In this document: positions 1-9,189 of the stretch, piece by piece
Numbering within the stretch: the first letter of the stretch is position 1
How the letters are laid out: every line of letters starts with the position of its first letter
NCBI GenBank assembly: GCA_019090615.1
Contig: JAHRVQ010000086.1
Coordinates: forward strand, 1 to 64,000
Direction of reading: 5' to 3'
Length of the DNA stretch: 64,000 bases
From: Pseudomonadales bacterium
GTDB lineage: Bacteria; Pseudomonadota; Gammaproteobacteria; Pseudomonadales; Azotimanducaceae
The notes under the pieces: model-generated
Told to the model about the DNA's origin: nothing
The model's input: only the letters and a program-made list of their open reading frames with translations
Database searches by the model: none
Made by a program: the position numbers and the translations under genes

Positions 1-2514
1 TAATTCTCCGTCGTCTTCTTCAAGATCAAGACTGAGTTCTCCATCGTCTTCTTCAAGATCAAGACTTAATTCTCCGTCGTCTTCTTCATCCTCTTCAAGC
101 TCAAACTCATCTTCTTCATCTAAATCTAAAATGACCTCTTCATCATCATCGATACTGATCAGGTCTTCATCATCAAACTCTAACTCAATATCATCCTCGT
201 TAGCATCCGATGCTAGCTCCGGATCAATTGACTCTGCGTCCAGCAACAACCCATCTTCTTCATCCAACGTCAGGTCAAGATCCTCATCTAACGCTGTATC
301 AATCCCATCAATTTCGAGTGTTTGTTCCTGAACATTCACCTCGGTATCAGCATCTAATGCTTCATCTAGTATTAGACCCTCGTCAGCCGCCAGTCCATCC
401 TCAAGAACTAAATCCTCTTCCAGTTCTTCACCAGTACCCAACTCATCATTTAGCTCTAACTCTGCGCCCAGATCAAGTTCTTCATCAAGTTCCAACTCCT
501 CACCAAGGTCCAGTTCTTCGTCAAGTTCCAGCTCCTCACCAAGACCCAGTTCTTCGTCAAGTTCCAGCTCCTCACCAAGACCCAGTTCTTCGTCAAGTTC
601 CAGCTCTTCACCAAGACCCAGTTCTTCGTCAAGTTCCAGCTCTTCATCAAGGTCGAAAGAAAAATCGTCCTCATCATCTTCGATTATGGCTTCAACCGGT
701 TCTGAACTGATTATTGTTGCATCCATGGATGCGGCAGCAGCTTCTACTGCACCCGGAATTTTCTTCTGCAGCAACAAGCCTCTTTCAATTGACTGGTCGT
801 CACCAAGCAATCTTAATTGTTCGAATTGTAAGTTGAACGCCACACTGTCTTCTGTTTGAACAAACACTTCCAACAATTTAAGCTGTATATCTGAACGATC
901 TGGCTCTGCTTCGATGGCATTCTGCAAAAAGGTGATGGCCTGTTGAAACCGGCCATAAGCAATATAAATTTCAACTTCGCTAATGACATCACTTGTTTGT
1001 TGTGTAACTTCCTCGTAATCCTCTTCCGCTTCAATTTCAGCCGGCTCCTCTTCTAGCTCAGCTTCTGGCTCTACGTCTTCAACGATCTCAACATACTGCT
1101 CCTCAGCTTCAACATCAGATTGTTGTTCCTGTTGCCGTCGACGCACAATAAATAACACGCTGAGCACTATTACTATTACCAGCAATAGAATAAATCCAAG
1201 GAAAATTGGATCAGTTAAAATAGAACCACTACCTTTGCCTGGCGATTGGGCATCAGCGGGTTCTAACGCTGCTCGAGCTTCCATCTTAATGATTTCTGCT
1301 TGCAGTGCCGCTAATTGATCATCTTTCATGGTTAATATTTCATTAAGCGAATCAAGCTGCTCACGTAAATTATCGAGCCCTGAAGTAAGCTCTGTATTGG
1401 CTCGCCGCGCCCGATCCAGGTCTTCCGCCGCTACTGCCAAATCATTCTCTAAGGCCAGACTCCTGTTATCCGATCCACTGCCCGCAGTATCGCCGGTGCT
1501 ATTATTTGCCGCCAGTAATTTCAGTTCGCCTTCTACTTTGTTATTGGCAATTTTTTCTATAACAGGTTGTCTTTTTGAAGCATCAAGCTGTGCTACGCCG
1601 GCACCACTTTTGTAATCAGCAAAGGCTTCATTTTGAATCGCAACTTCACTTAACGCTGCGTTGAATGTGGCTCTGCGTATTTCAGGTCCATCAGGAATTC
1701 TTAGTACATACCCTGCCTTGAGACGATTAATATTATTATTAATAAACGCTTCAGGGTTAGCCCGCTGTATAGCCAACATGGTTTGTTGCACTGAAAACGA
1801 TCGATCTGGACGGACTTCTAATGCAATTTTCCATAAGGTATCACCTGAACCCGTGACACCGTATTCATCTCGTTTAAGTTGGCCATTGTTACCCGCTAGT
1901 AAACTAGCGCTTTTTTTTATACCGTCATTAGTTCGCTGCGCTTGATTCTGATTTACCTGGGTGGATCTGTTATCGCTGCTAGAACTGGATTTTGACGGCG
2001 ACGGCGCAACCGGACTAACCGAACCTGATTGCCTGGTTGTCTGTCTGGTTGGGTCTTTGGCTTTCTGATCGCGAGGATCACTTATTGATGCTCGTACTGG
2101 TTCTACGCCTGTCTGGCCAAAAATAGGCGGATCAAGTAGTACAGTATATTCACGCAATAACCGACCGCTTGGCCACAGTACTTCAACAATAAAATTCAAA
2201 AACGGCTCAACGATAGGTTTACTGCTAGTTACCTCCACCGTCATACGGCCATCTTGCTGGCTTAAAACCTTAAACCTCAAATCAATCAGTACATAATTTC
2301 TCTCAACGCCAACACGATCAAAATCCTGCTGAGAACCAAGGTTTGGAATAATTTCATTATTCTCAAGCCCCCGCACGCCGGTCAATTCTATAACCGCATA
2401 AAATTGTTGATTTAAAGCTGATTTTAATTCAAGTTGCCCCAGCCCAAGACTGAAACAATTTGACGCACCTAAGGCAACCAGGGTTATAAAAACCAATGTG
2501 AGCCTTTTAATCAT
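1..2514 (-). CDS. fimV: FimV-like polar hub protein, C-terminus cut by window edge
   Basis: The frame is open from an ATG at 2514 to base 1 (838 codons, no stop). An AGAGGGGG Shine-Dalgarno lies just upstream. A hydrophobic leader occupies residues 1-22, followed by the FimV N-terminal domain (GLGQLELKSALNQ at about 24), a LysM-type peptidoglycan-binding region (about 218-275), a coiled coil (about 348-415), one transmembrane helix (about 437-457) and a very acidic cytoplasmic part with a TPR-like stretch (about 513-560). From residue 621 it runs into 12-residue acidic repeats and later 11-residue repeats near the window edge. FimV family proteins organise the cell pole, type IV pili and twitching. 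The expected C-terminal FimV domain lies outside the window. It is downstream of asd, as I recall for Pseudomonas. Confidence 0.93.
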   Translation of the reverse strand, partial: MIKRLTLVFITLVALGASNCFSLGLGQLELKSALNQQFYAVIELTGVRGLENNEIIPNLGSQQDFDRVGVERNYVLIDLRFKVLSQQDGRMTVEVTSSKPIVEPFLNFIVEVLWPSGRLLREYTVLLDPPIFGQTGVEPVRASISDPRDQKAKDPTRQTTRQSGSVSPVAPSPSKSSSSSDNRSTQVNQNQAQRTNDGIKKSASLLAGNNGQLKRDEYGVTGSGDTLWKIALEVRPDRSFSVQQTMLAIQRANPEAFINNNINRLKAGYVLRIPDGPEIRRATFNAALSEVAIQNEAFADYKSGAGVAQLDASKRQPVIEKIANNKVEGELKLLAANNSTGDTAGSGSDNRSLALENDLAVAAEDLDRARRANTELTSGLDNLREQLDSLNEILTMKDDQLAALQAEIIKMEARAALEPADAQSPGKGSGSILTDPIFLGFILLLVIVIVLSVLFIVRRRQQEQQSDVEAEEQYVEIVEDVEPEAELEEEPAEIEAEEDYEEVTQQTSDVISEVEIYIAYGRFQQAITFLQNAIEAEPDRSDIQLKLLEVFVQTEDSVAFNLQFEQLRLLGDDQSIERGLLLQKKIPGAVEAAAASMDATIISSEPVEAIIEDDEDDFSFDLDEELELDEELGLGEELELDEELGLGEELELDEELGLGEELELDEELDLGEELELDEELDLGAELELNDELGTGEELEEDLVLEDGLAADEGLILDEALDADTEVNVQEQTLEIDGIDTALDEDLDLTLDEEDGLLLDAESIDPELASDANEDDIELEFDDEDLISIDDDEEVILDLDEEDEFELEEDEEDDGELSLDLEEDDGELSLDLEEDDGEL
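475..654. repeat. 36-bp tandem repeat inside fimV (5 units)
   Basis: Five 36-bp units begin at 475, 511, 547, 583 and 619 with only a few substitutions. Read on the minus strand they encode the 12-residue acidic motif EELELDEELGLG. Units are near-identical at the DNA level, which suggests recent slippage or recombination. A second set of 33-bp units (spacing between positions 4, 37 and 70) encodes LSLDLEEDDGE and continues off the window. Confidence 0.9.
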
Positions 2515-2634
2515 TCTTATACCCCCTCTTTATTCCCTAAGAGAATCAGAGGTTCAAAGTTAAACCCGTTCACGTAGGACCATGGCGAAATCCATAAGCT
2601 TAGCGGACAAACCTCGAAACGTTCTCCAATAGTT

Positions 2635-2648
2635 GCGATAAGTATCGC
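2635..2648. promoter_or_regulatory. Short palindrome directly after asd
   Basis: GCGATA-AG-TATCGC sits immediately downstream of the asd stop codon in the 134-bp gap before fimV. It could be a weak stem or a protein-binding site. It has no T-tract, so it is not a classical terminator. Confidence 0.3.
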
Positions 2649-3668
2649 TTATTCAAGATGTTTTATCAAAACTTCTGCTATTTGTATACTGTTTAACGCG
2701 GCGCCTTTACGCACATTATCAGAGACGACCCAGAGGTTTAGTCCATTCGGATGAGAAATATCTTGTCTAATACGACCAACAAAACTAGCATCCTCGCCAG
2801 TAGCCTCTGTTACCGGCGTTGGATAGCCGCCATCTCTTTGTTCATCTACGATACTGACGCCCGGTGCAACAGAAAGAAGCTGTCTCACCTCACTTTCAGT
2901 AATATGCTTAACAGTCTCAATATGCAGCGCTTCAGAGTGTCCATAAAATACAGGAATACGGACACAGGTTGGGTTAATCAGGATATTCTGGTCTTCAAAT
3001 ATCTTCTGCGTTTCCCACACCATTTTCATTTCTTCATTGGTATAACCATTTTCTTCAAATTCACCAATATGTGGAATTGCATTAAAAGCGATCTGTTTGG
3101 TAAAAACTGAAGGGTCTATTTCCTGACCATTTAATAGACGAGCGGTTTGTCCTGCCAGGGCTTCTACGCCTTTTTTCCCCGTACCCGAAACCGCCTGATA
3201 GGTAGCAACGTTAATTCGCGAAATCCCCACTGCGTCATAAATTGGCTTCAAGGCCACCAACATCTGGATGGTTGAACAATTTGGGTTGGCAATAATATTA
3301 TGTTTTTTATAGTCAGTAATTCGCTCCGCATTTACTTCAGGTATGACTAAAGGTATCTCCTTATGGCGACGAAAAAAGGAAGTATTGTCAATTACAACAC
3401 AACCCTGAGCAGCCGCTACTGGCGCATACTTTTCAGAAATCGAACCTCCTGCGGAAAAAAGCGCAATATGGGTTGATGAAAAATCAAATTTATCCAGTTC
3501 TTCTACCACAATCGATTTGCCGGCATATTGCAACCGAGCACCAGCAGATCGGCCACTGGCAAGCAATGATAGCTTCCCCACAGGAAATTTTCGCTGCTCA
3601 AGAATCTCCAACATAACTTCGCCTACAGCGCCCGTTGCACCTACAATTGCGACATTCACCTGATCCAC
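2649..3668 (-). CDS. asd: Aspartate-semialdehyde dehydrogenase
   Basis: Reduces aspartyl-phosphate to aspartate semialdehyde, the branch point to lysine/diaminopimelate, threonine and methionine. The N-terminal Rossmann motif GATGAVG is at residues 10-16, the catalytic cysteine is in NPNCST (Cys131), and a conserved YGHSEALH segment lies in the C-terminal half. The frame extends to 3722, but I chose the GTG at 3668 because GGAGG sits 7 bases before it and the protein then begins MDQVNVAIVGATG with the usual length (339 residues). It lies between fimV and a divergent LysR gene. The sequence type is the Vibrio/Gram-positive-like Asd branch rather than the longer E. coli type. Confidence 0.95.
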   Translation of the reverse strand: MDQVNVAIVGATGAVGEVMLEILEQRKFPVGKLSLLASGRSAGARLQYAGKSIVVEELDKFDFSSTHIALFSAGGSISEKYAPVAAAQGCVVIDNTSFFRRHKEIPLVIPEVNAERITDYKKHNIIANPNCSTIQMLVALKPIYDAVGISRINVATYQAVSGTGKKGVEALAGQTARLLNGQEIDPSVFTKQIAFNAIPHIGEFEENGYTNEEMKMVWETQKIFEDQNILINPTCVRIPVFYGHSEALHIETVKHITESEVRQLLSVAPGVSIVDEQRDGGYPTPVTEATGEDASFVGRIRQDISHPNGLNLWVVSDNVRKGAALNSIQIAEVLIKHLE

Positions 3669-3749
3669 TTTAAACCTCCGAAGTTTATATGATATTTTGG
3701 AACGAAAAAGCCAAATACGCATCTTCGCGCACGAGTAATTAATGCTATG

Positions 3750-3776
3750 ATGGATTTAGCCATAACTCAAATTCAT
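3750..3776. promoter_or_regulatory. Candidate LysR-type operator between asd and the LysR gene
   Basis: An imperfect dyad of ATGGATTT and AAATTCAT (7 of 8 positions complementary) flanks an 11-base spacer in the 141-bp divergent intergenic region. Spacing and location fit an autoregulatory LTTR box (T-N11-A type). This is inferred from pattern and position only. Confidence 0.35.
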
Positions 3777-3809
3777 ATTTTTTATTAAATCGATTAATTT
3801 TTGGAATAA

Positions 3810-4739
3810 GTGACGACTATGATAGACATAGACGGTATCAAGGCGTTCGCAACAGTCGCGCATACCCAGTCTTTTTCTCTGGCAGCTAACCACCTGCATT
3901 TAACCCAGCCTGCTGTCAGCAAACGCATCGCCCTACTTGAAAGCCAAATGGGCGTACGACTCTTTGATCGCATTGGTCGCACCGTCAATTTAACTGAAGC
4001 TGGCAGAGCCTTAGAACCCAGAGCACGTGATATTTTACTTAGCATCGAAGACACTCAAAGGGTAATTAGCAACATGGCGGGCAATATTGGTGGCCGCCTG
4101 TCACTAGCAACCAGCCACCATATTGGCCTTTGGCACCTGCCACAAATTCTGCGCAGCTATGCTCAAAAATATCCCGATGTCGCTTTAGATCTGCACTTCA
4201 TGGATTCAGAAGTCGCCCACGAACAGATCGTTCAGGGTAATCTTGAACTTGGCATCATCACACTGGCGCCCACTAAACATAACCGTTTAGCCTCTATTCC
4301 AATATGGAAGGACAAATTGGTATTCGTATGCTCTGTAGACCATCCTCTTGCCAGCGCTGATAAAGTCTTTATCGGCGATTTACCCGAATATCCGGTCATT
4401 CTGCCAGATATGAGTACATTTACTGGCCGGATTATCAAAGAACTCTTTGAAGAAAGGGGCCACGCACTCAATATCAGTATGTCCACCAACTACCTTGAAA
4501 CCATAAAAATGCTTGTCTCTGTGGGTTTAGGCTGGAGTGTTTTACCAGAATCGATGCTAGACGATAGTATTAAAATACTCAACGTACCCAACATTAGCAT
4601 CGAGCGACCGTTAGGCGTCATTCATCATATACAAAGAACGCTGTCTAACGCCGGCCTTGCGTTCCTGGAACTATTGCAACAACAAGCATTGCAGCAACAA
4701 GCCGAGACCAATCCAACGGACCCTACTACCAAGCAGTAA
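3810..4739 (+). CDS. LysR-family transcriptional regulator
   Basis: The N-terminal winged helix-turn-helix (about residues 6-65, with SFSLAANHLHLTQPAVSKRI) is followed by a periplasmic-binding-protein-like effector domain (about 90-295). Length (309) is typical. The first start is GTG at 3810; an ATG at 3819 is nearly as good, and GGA at 3803-3805 favours the GTG. It is divergent from asd, the classic LysR arrangement, so control of asd and itself is the natural hypothesis. As I recall, a LysR gene sits near leuCD/asd in Pseudomonas, which suggests a role in amino-acid synthesis. The C-terminus is glutamine rich, and its stop codon lies inside a short tandem repeat. Confidence 0.9.
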   Translation: MTTMIDIDGIKAFATVAHTQSFSLAANHLHLTQPAVSKRIALLESQMGVRLFDRIGRTVNLTEAGRALEPRARDILLSIEDTQRVISNMAGNIGGRLSLATSHHIGLWHLPQILRSYAQKYPDVALDLHFMDSEVAHEQIVQGNLELGIITLAPTKHNRLASIPIWKDKLVFVCSVDHPLASADKVFIGDLPEYPVILPDMSTFTGRIIKELFEERGHALNISMSTNYLETIKMLVSVGLGWSVLPESMLDDSIKILNVPNISIERPLGVIHHIQRTLSNAGLAFLELLQQQALQQQAETNPTDPTTKQ

Positions 4740-4786
4740 AAAAGACCAATCAGTAAAAGAAGATCAATCAGCAAAAGAAGGACCTT
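4734..4786. repeat. About 18-bp tandem repeat spanning the LysR stop codon (3 units)
   Basis: Units of 17, 18 and 18 bp start at 4734, 4751 and 4769, each beginning CAGTAAAA or CAGCAAAA. The first unit contains the TAA stop of the LysR gene. A second imperfect direct repeat (TTGTTGCTTTTTAAC / TTGTTGCTTGTTAAC) follows at about 4816-4851, reaching the aroC stop. The region is convergent between the LysR gene and aroC. Confidence 0.75.
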
Positions 4787-4846
4787 GCCGCCGGGGCAAA
4801 AATAGCTATAACCGCTTGTTGCTTTTTAACAGGGCCTTGTTGCTTG

Positions 4847-5938
4847 TTAACCAGGTATAGTAGGTCCTACATCGCCAACTAATGCATTTTGACCGCGATG
4901 ACGCAAATAATGATCCATTAGTACTATCGCAAGCATTGCCTCAACAATCGGGGTCGCCCGCACACCCACGCAGGGGTCATGCCGGCCCTTTGTTACTATT
5001 TGCGCTGACTGTCCTGAGGTTGTCACCGTTTGTCCAGGCTGGGTTATACTAGATGTAGGCTTCAAAGCCACGTGGGCAATGATATCCTGTCCAGTAGATA
5101 TTCCGCCCAGGACCCCACCCGCATAATTAGAACTAAATCCATTCAGACTCATCTCGTCTCGATGTTGAGCGCCACGATGCGCCACAGCATCAAACCCCGC
5201 ACCTATCTCTACGCCCTTTACCGCATTAATACTCATTAATGCATGCGCTATATCTGCATCCAGCTTATCAAATACTGGCTCGCCAAGACCTGCCAACATG
5301 CCTCGTGCAACAACCGTAATTTTCGCCCCCACCGAATCTCCCTGCTTTCGTAATGAGTCAATAAGGTGCTCCATTGCGGCGATCTTGGATACGTCCGGGC
5401 AAAAAAATGGATTCAGGTCAATTTGGTCCCAATCTATAGTTTCGGCAGCAATATCGCCCATTTGCGCCAAATACCCTTTAACAGTTATGCCAGCGACCAA
5501 ACTGAGATATTTTTTCGCCACCGCGCCTGCGGCAACCCGCATGGCGGTTTCACGCGCCGACGCCCGACCGCCACCGCGGTAATCGCGAATACCATATTTT
5601 TTCAAATAACTATAGTCTGCATGCGCCGGACGAAATAGGCTCTTAATTTCCGAGTAGTCTTTAGACTTTTGATTGCTATTTTCAATTAGCAGGCCAATCG
5701 ATGTACCGGTTGTCTTACCCTCAAATACACCTGACAGGATTTTTACCTGGTCCATTTCTTTGCGTTGCGTCGCATACTTTGATGTACCCGGTTTACGCCT
5801 GTCCAGGTCAACTTGCATATCTGCCACTGTCAATGGCATGCCGGGCGGACAACCATCGATTATACAACCGAGCGCAGGACCATGGCTTTCACCAAACGTG
5901 GTCACTCGAAAAAGGTCACCGATGGAACTTCCTGGCAT
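4847..5938 (-). CDS. aroC: Chorismate synthase
   Basis: Converts 5-enolpyruvylshikimate-3-phosphate to chorismate using reduced FMN, the last common step to aromatic amino acids and folate. The family motifs [10 protein letters not shown] (about residues 16-25) and [11 protein letters not shown] are present, and the C-terminal half contains the [11 protein letters not shown] segment. The start chosen is ATG at 5938: GGGAG lies 7 bases upstream and the protein begins [20 protein letters not shown]. The five extra codons available upstream contain the ribosome site itself. Length is 363 residues, normal. It is divergent from folE across 125 bp. Confidence 0.96.
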   Translation of the reverse strand: MPGSSIGDLFRVTTFGESHGPALGCIIDGCPPGMPLTVADMQVDLDRRKPGTSKYATQRKEMDQVKILSGVFEGKTTGTSIGLLIENSNQKSKDYSEIKSLFRPAHADYSYLKKYGIRDYRGGGRASARETAMRVAAGAVAKKYLSLVAGITVKGYLAQMGDIAAETIDWDQIDLNPFFCPDVSKIAAMEHLIDSLRKQGDSVGAKITVVARGMLAGLGEPVFDKLDADIAHALMSINAVKGVEIGAGFDAVAHRGAQHRDEMSLNGFSSNYAGGVLGGISTGQDIIAHVALKPTSSITQPGQTVTTSGQSAQIVTKGRHDPCVGVRATPIVEAMLAIVLMDHYLRHRGQNALVGDVGPTIPG

Positions 5939-5960
5939 ACTAGTCTCCCGCAAATTGCAT

Positions 5961-5966
5961 ATTATA
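5961..5966 (-). promoter_or_regulatory. Candidate -10 box for aroC
   Basis: A perfect TATAAT on the minus strand lies 22 bases before the aroC ATG. I see no good -35 hexamer at 16-18 bases, so the assignment is tentative. Confidence 0.35.
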
Positions 5967-6063
5967 CGCGATTTTGACTAAAATATTTTGACCCAAATCC
6001 TTCGATGCCTTAGGGTAGCGGCCCCTGATCAGTTAATTCAATTTATAGTGAATAAAGGCAGCC

Positions 6064-6612
6064 ATGCAGCAAGCATTTAAAACAATTCTTCTCAAAATTG
6101 GTGAAGACACAAATCGAGATGGCCTGAAAGACACGCCTAAACGCGCTGCTAAGGCGATGGAATTTCTTACCAAGGGATATGGCCAAACCCTCGACTCAGT
6201 GGTCAACAACGCTTTATTCGAATCCGAAACCAGCGAGATGGTTGTAGTGCAGGATATCGAACTCTATTCAATGTGCGAACATCATATGCTGCCCTTTATT
6301 GGTAAATGTCACGTCGCCTATATACCGACGGGAAAAGTCCTTGGATTATCAAAAATTGCCCGAATAGTTGAAATGTATGCCCGCCGACTGCAAATTCAGG
6401 AGAACCTGACTAAACAAATTGCAGAAGCCATTCAGTCCGTCACCGATGCATCAGGTGTCAGTGTGATCATCGAAGCAAAACATATGTGTATGATGATGCG
6501 GGGCGTAGAAAAACAAAACTCACTGATGAAAACGTCGGTAATGCTGGGGGATTTTCGAGAGAACCATAGTACTCGAATGGAATTTTTATCACTGCTTAAT
6601 TCAGCGCTGTAA
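6064..6612 (+). CDS. folE: GTP cyclohydrolase I
   Basis: Forms 7,8-dihydroneopterin triphosphate from GTP for folate (or pterin) synthesis. The zinc ligands are visible: Cys71 and His74 in MCEHHMLPF and Cys142 in KHMCMMMRG. Length (182) matches the short FolE found in Pseudomonas rather than the 222-residue E. coli enzyme. The start ATG at 6064 has only a weak AGG upstream. It is convergent with the DUF4892 gene, with 49 bp between them. Confidence 0.95.
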   Translation: MQQAFKTILLKIGEDTNRDGLKDTPKRAAKAMEFLTKGYGQTLDSVVNNALFESETSEMVVVQDIELYSMCEHHMLPFIGKCHVAYIPTGKVLGLSKIARIVEMYARRLQIQENLTKQIAEAIQSVTDASGVSVIIEAKHMCMMMRGVEKQNSLMKTSVMLGDFRENHSTRMEFLSLLNSAL

Positions 6613-6661
6613 CACACCAGGTGGCACCAGGGCCAGGTAAGTAAAACCGCCTGCCTATCGT

Positions 6662-7531
6662 CTAACGGATGACCTCAACTAATTCAAACCGTCGGACCCT
6701 GTCACGACTTAAAGGTGAGGCAGGTCCCATACCCAGAGGCGCCACCCTATTTGCAGCAATGCCCATTGCCACCAAAGCATTGCTAAAATTTTCAGCCATT
6801 TTCTGGCATCGTTCGATACCACCTTTGACGGACTCCCCTTGCTTTAGACTGTCGTGGGCAACCAACATATACTCCACACTTTGAGTGGTATCTATTGCCT
6901 TATAAACAGCCTGTAGAATACGCTCATCGTAATCCAGGTTTAGAATATACTTCCCTTGTTGGCGAATTGACGTAACGATCGATTCGCTATTCAGCACCTC
7001 GCCTGCTTCAACCACAATCCGGTCAATATGTGCATATAACTTCCCAGTGCCACGTCGGGCAACATAAACCGCAAAATAAATATTACTATCTGCTTGCCTG
7101 GCAAGAAAATAATATTGGTACTGCTCTGGCCCATACAGTATCGCTTTATTAAATATCGAATTAGCCCAATGATTACTTGGCCCACAAGTCCTGCCCTGGC
7201 ATTGGTACACAATTTGTCCCAGTTTTGCCAACTGAGCTTGAAAATACCCACCAACAACTTGAGTACGCCGTTGACCAGGAACAAAATACGTCTGAGATGA
7301 CTTAATGCCCTGCAGACTCTCAACCGATTCAGGTATTAGCTGGGTATTAACTCTTTCAATCGCACCGGTAATTAATAAATGAGTGCGGGTGGTAACTTCA
7401 ACCGAGCTAGCAACCAACTCAGAGCCTGGAAACGGTTCCAGTAACATCTCAGATGCGCGCACACCACCTGATACCAATAATACCAAATGAGAAAAATACA
7501 CAACAATTAGATTTAAACGGTAATTTGCCAT
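6662..7531 (-). CDS. DUF4892 domain protein, probably periplasmic
   Basis: The 289-residue protein begins with a signal-peptide-like segment (residues 1-27, LIVVYFSHLVLLVSGGVRAS). Its central part, with QCQGRTCGPSNHWANSIF, resembles the DUF4892 family of Pseudomonas and relatives. The C-terminal 60 residues (AENFSNALVAMGI...RVRRFELVEV) look like an OmpA-type peptidoglycan-contact fold, though I cannot confirm this. No biochemical function is established to my knowledge. Its ATG overlaps the 3' end of sixA by 19 bp, so it is probably translated from the same gpsA-sixA transcript. Confidence 0.8.
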   Translation of the reverse strand: MANYRLNLIVVYFSHLVLLVSGGVRASEMLLEPFPGSELVASSVEVTTRTHLLITGAIERVNTQLIPESVESLQGIKSSQTYFVPGQRRTQVVGGYFQAQLAKLGQIVYQCQGRTCGPSNHWANSIFNKAILYGPEQYQYYFLARQADSNIYFAVYVARRGTGKLYAHIDRIVVEAGEVLNSESIVTSIRQQGKYILNLDYDERILQAVYKAIDTTQSVEYMLVAHDSLKQGESVKGGIERCQKMAENFSNALVAMGIAANRVAPLGMGPASPLSRDRVRRFELVEVIR

Positions 7532-8013
7532 TTAATTTCACCACCGTTATAGGTAAGAATTTGCTGGTTAATACAGACCACATCGGCCGTATTCACGAAA
7601 ATTTCACTACCCGTTAGCCAGGATATAAAATCACTCACAAAAGGTTGATGAGTAATGATCATACAGCTGATTTGTTGGTCATCCGGATAACCTTCAACAC
7701 AAGTCGCAAGATAGCTGGCCGCAGCTTTTGGGTCACCTTCGGGAGAAACCGCTTCCGTGGTTAATATACCTTGTTTTAAATTTAACTTTTGTAACATTAT
7801 CTCAGCAGTTTGTTGTGCTCTCAACAAAGGGCTGGCAAGGATCAGGTTTGGCCGAATTGATTGAGTTAGCGCTGATTGAGTTAGCTCTAATTTAGTTAAG
7901 AGCGCCGCGGCGCTTTTTTGCACCTCACTGACACCTTGTTTACTTAAGGGGCGCACAAAATCTGAATCTGCCCCGAATTCAGCAGCACCATGGCGCATCA
8001 GCAATATGTTCAC
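7513..8013 (-). CDS. sixA: Phosphohistidine phosphatase SixA
   Basis: A small histidine-phosphatase-superfamily protein (166 residues) with the RHG motif at residues 7-9 (His8 is the phospho-acceptor) and a second catalytic histidine in ITHQPF (His122). SixA in E. coli removes phosphate from histidine of phosphotransfer proteins such as ArcB and NPr. A short repeated element, LTQSALTQS, lies near residue 45. It sits 24 bp downstream of gpsA and overlaps the DUF4892 gene, suggesting one operon. Confidence 0.9.
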   Translation of the reverse strand: MNILLMRHGAAEFGADSDFVRPLSKQGVSEVQKSAAALLTKLELTQSALTQSIRPNLILASPLLRAQQTAEIMLQKLNLKQGILTTEAVSPEGDPKAAASYLATCVEGYPDDQQISCMIITHQPFVSDFISWLTGSEIFVNTADVVCINQQILTYNGGEIKWQITV

Positions 8014-8037
8014 GAATCCTTTCTCATATATCCGGCC

Positions 8038-9051
8038 TCAGGAGACAACAAACTCAACATCATTAGGCTGATCGGCCATCATCAAATCATTAATGACATC
8101 ATTCACCGCCATCGATTTGAAAAGTATATTATATAGCCCGTTAACAATGGGCATATAAACATCCAGTTCTGTCGCTTTGAATTTCACAGTACTTACAGTA
8201 TTTAAGCCCTCTGCTAACCGTCCCAGTTTAACCGTAGCCTGCTCAACCGATAGACCTTTGCCGACGTGCCAACCCAATTGATAATTTCGACTCAGGGGCG
8301 AACCACAGGTCACAATCAGGTCGCCAACACCCGCCAGGCCGAGGAAAGTCAATGGTTTTGCGCCCATGCAATGCGCAAAGCGGCTCATTTCCGCGAGACT
8401 ACGCGTTAGTAACATGCCTAAGGTATTCTGTCCAACACCTAATGCGGCACCAAATCCTGCCGCGATGGCGTAAATATTTTTTAGCGCCCCCGCTAACTCA
8501 ACGCCATAGATATCATCGCTTGAATAAACTCTAAAATAAGCGGTATGTAAAATTTCCTGGGTCAGCTCACATAATTGCGAACTCTTGCTGGCGACAACTG
8601 TAGCTGTCAGCTGTTTTTGAACAATTTCTTCGGCAAAATTGGGACCACTAAGTACACCAATATTATGTGCTGGCAATTCTTGTCGCAGCACATCACTCAT
8701 CAGGTTAAAGCCTGCTGATTCTATGCCTTTAGTGGTACTGATAACCATCGTGGCTGGGTTGATGAGCGCTGGCTGAGCTAACTTTACGACCTCTCTAAAA
8801 GCGCTGCTGGGGATACAAAAAAAGACCACATCACAATCTTCCAGACAGGACTGTAAATTCGATGTTGGCTCCACGCCGTCGTTGATTTTATACCCAGGAA
8901 GAGATTTGGCATTTTCGCGCGTCACCTTAATGGACTCAGCATGCGCCTCATCCCTTGACCACAACGTTATCCTTTGGCCGTTCTCTGCCAAAATATTAGC
9001 AATCGCGGTACCGAACATACCGGCACCTAAAACAGAAATAGTCTTCGGCAT
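8038..9051 (-). CDS. gpsA: Glycerol-3-phosphate dehydrogenase [NAD(P)+]
   Basis: Reduces dihydroxyacetone phosphate to sn-glycerol-3-phosphate for phospholipid synthesis. The N-terminal dinucleotide motif GAGMFG is at residues 9-14. The family signatures CVLSGPNFAEE-like (GVLSGPNFAEE) and VELAGALKNIYAIAAGF, carrying the catalytic lysine, are present. Length 337 is normal. It is the first gene of the leftward gpsA-sixA-DUF4892 group. Confidence 0.96.
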   Translation of the reverse strand: MPKTISVLGAGMFGTAIANILAENGQRITLWSRDEAHAESIKVTRENAKSLPGYKINDGVEPTSNLQSCLEDCDVVFFCIPSSAFREVVKLAQPALINPATMVISTTKGIESAGFNLMSDVLRQELPAHNIGVLSGPNFAEEIVQKQLTATVVASKSSQLCELTQEILHTAYFRVYSSDDIYGVELAGALKNIYAIAAGFGAALGVGQNTLGMLLTRSLAEMSRFAHCMGAKPLTFLGLAGVGDLIVTCGSPLSRNYQLGWHVGKGLSVEQATVKLGRLAEGLNTVSTVKFKATELDVYMPIVNGLYNILFKSMAVNDVINDLMMADQPNDVEFVVS

Positions 9052-9105
9052 AATATAGAAATTATGTAATTCAAAAAGATGAATGCACTATAACTGATGC
9101 CATAA

Positions 9106-9133
9106 GATTACCCTATAGGAACATAGGGTAATC
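9106..9133. terminator. Perfect 11-bp inverted repeat between htpG and gpsA
   Basis: GATTACCCTAT and ATAGGGTAATC are exact complements with a 6-base loop (AGGAAC). The position, 57 bp past the htpG stop and 55 bp before the gpsA start, fits a transcription-ending or mRNA-stabilising stem. There is no T-tract, so it could instead be a binding site upstream of gpsA. Confidence 0.5.
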
Positions 9134-9189
9134 CGAGCACGAACGACTCAAACACCACCTATAAACCAGGCAGTGGCGAACCGATACCT

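Noticed and set aside
456-677. Minus-strand frame encoding repeated SWNLTKNWVLV
   Set aside because: It is a frame-shadow of the fimV acidic repeats; the fimV frame is open over the whole region and has matching domains.
210-710. Plus-strand proline/histidine/glutamine-rich frame
   Set aside because: Antisense to fimV, built from the same repeats, with no independent support.
4800-4820. Stem TTGCC-GCCGG-GGCAA as terminator of the LysR gene
   Set aside because: The following bases on the plus strand are A rather than T, and on the minus strand the T run is on the wrong side for aroC.
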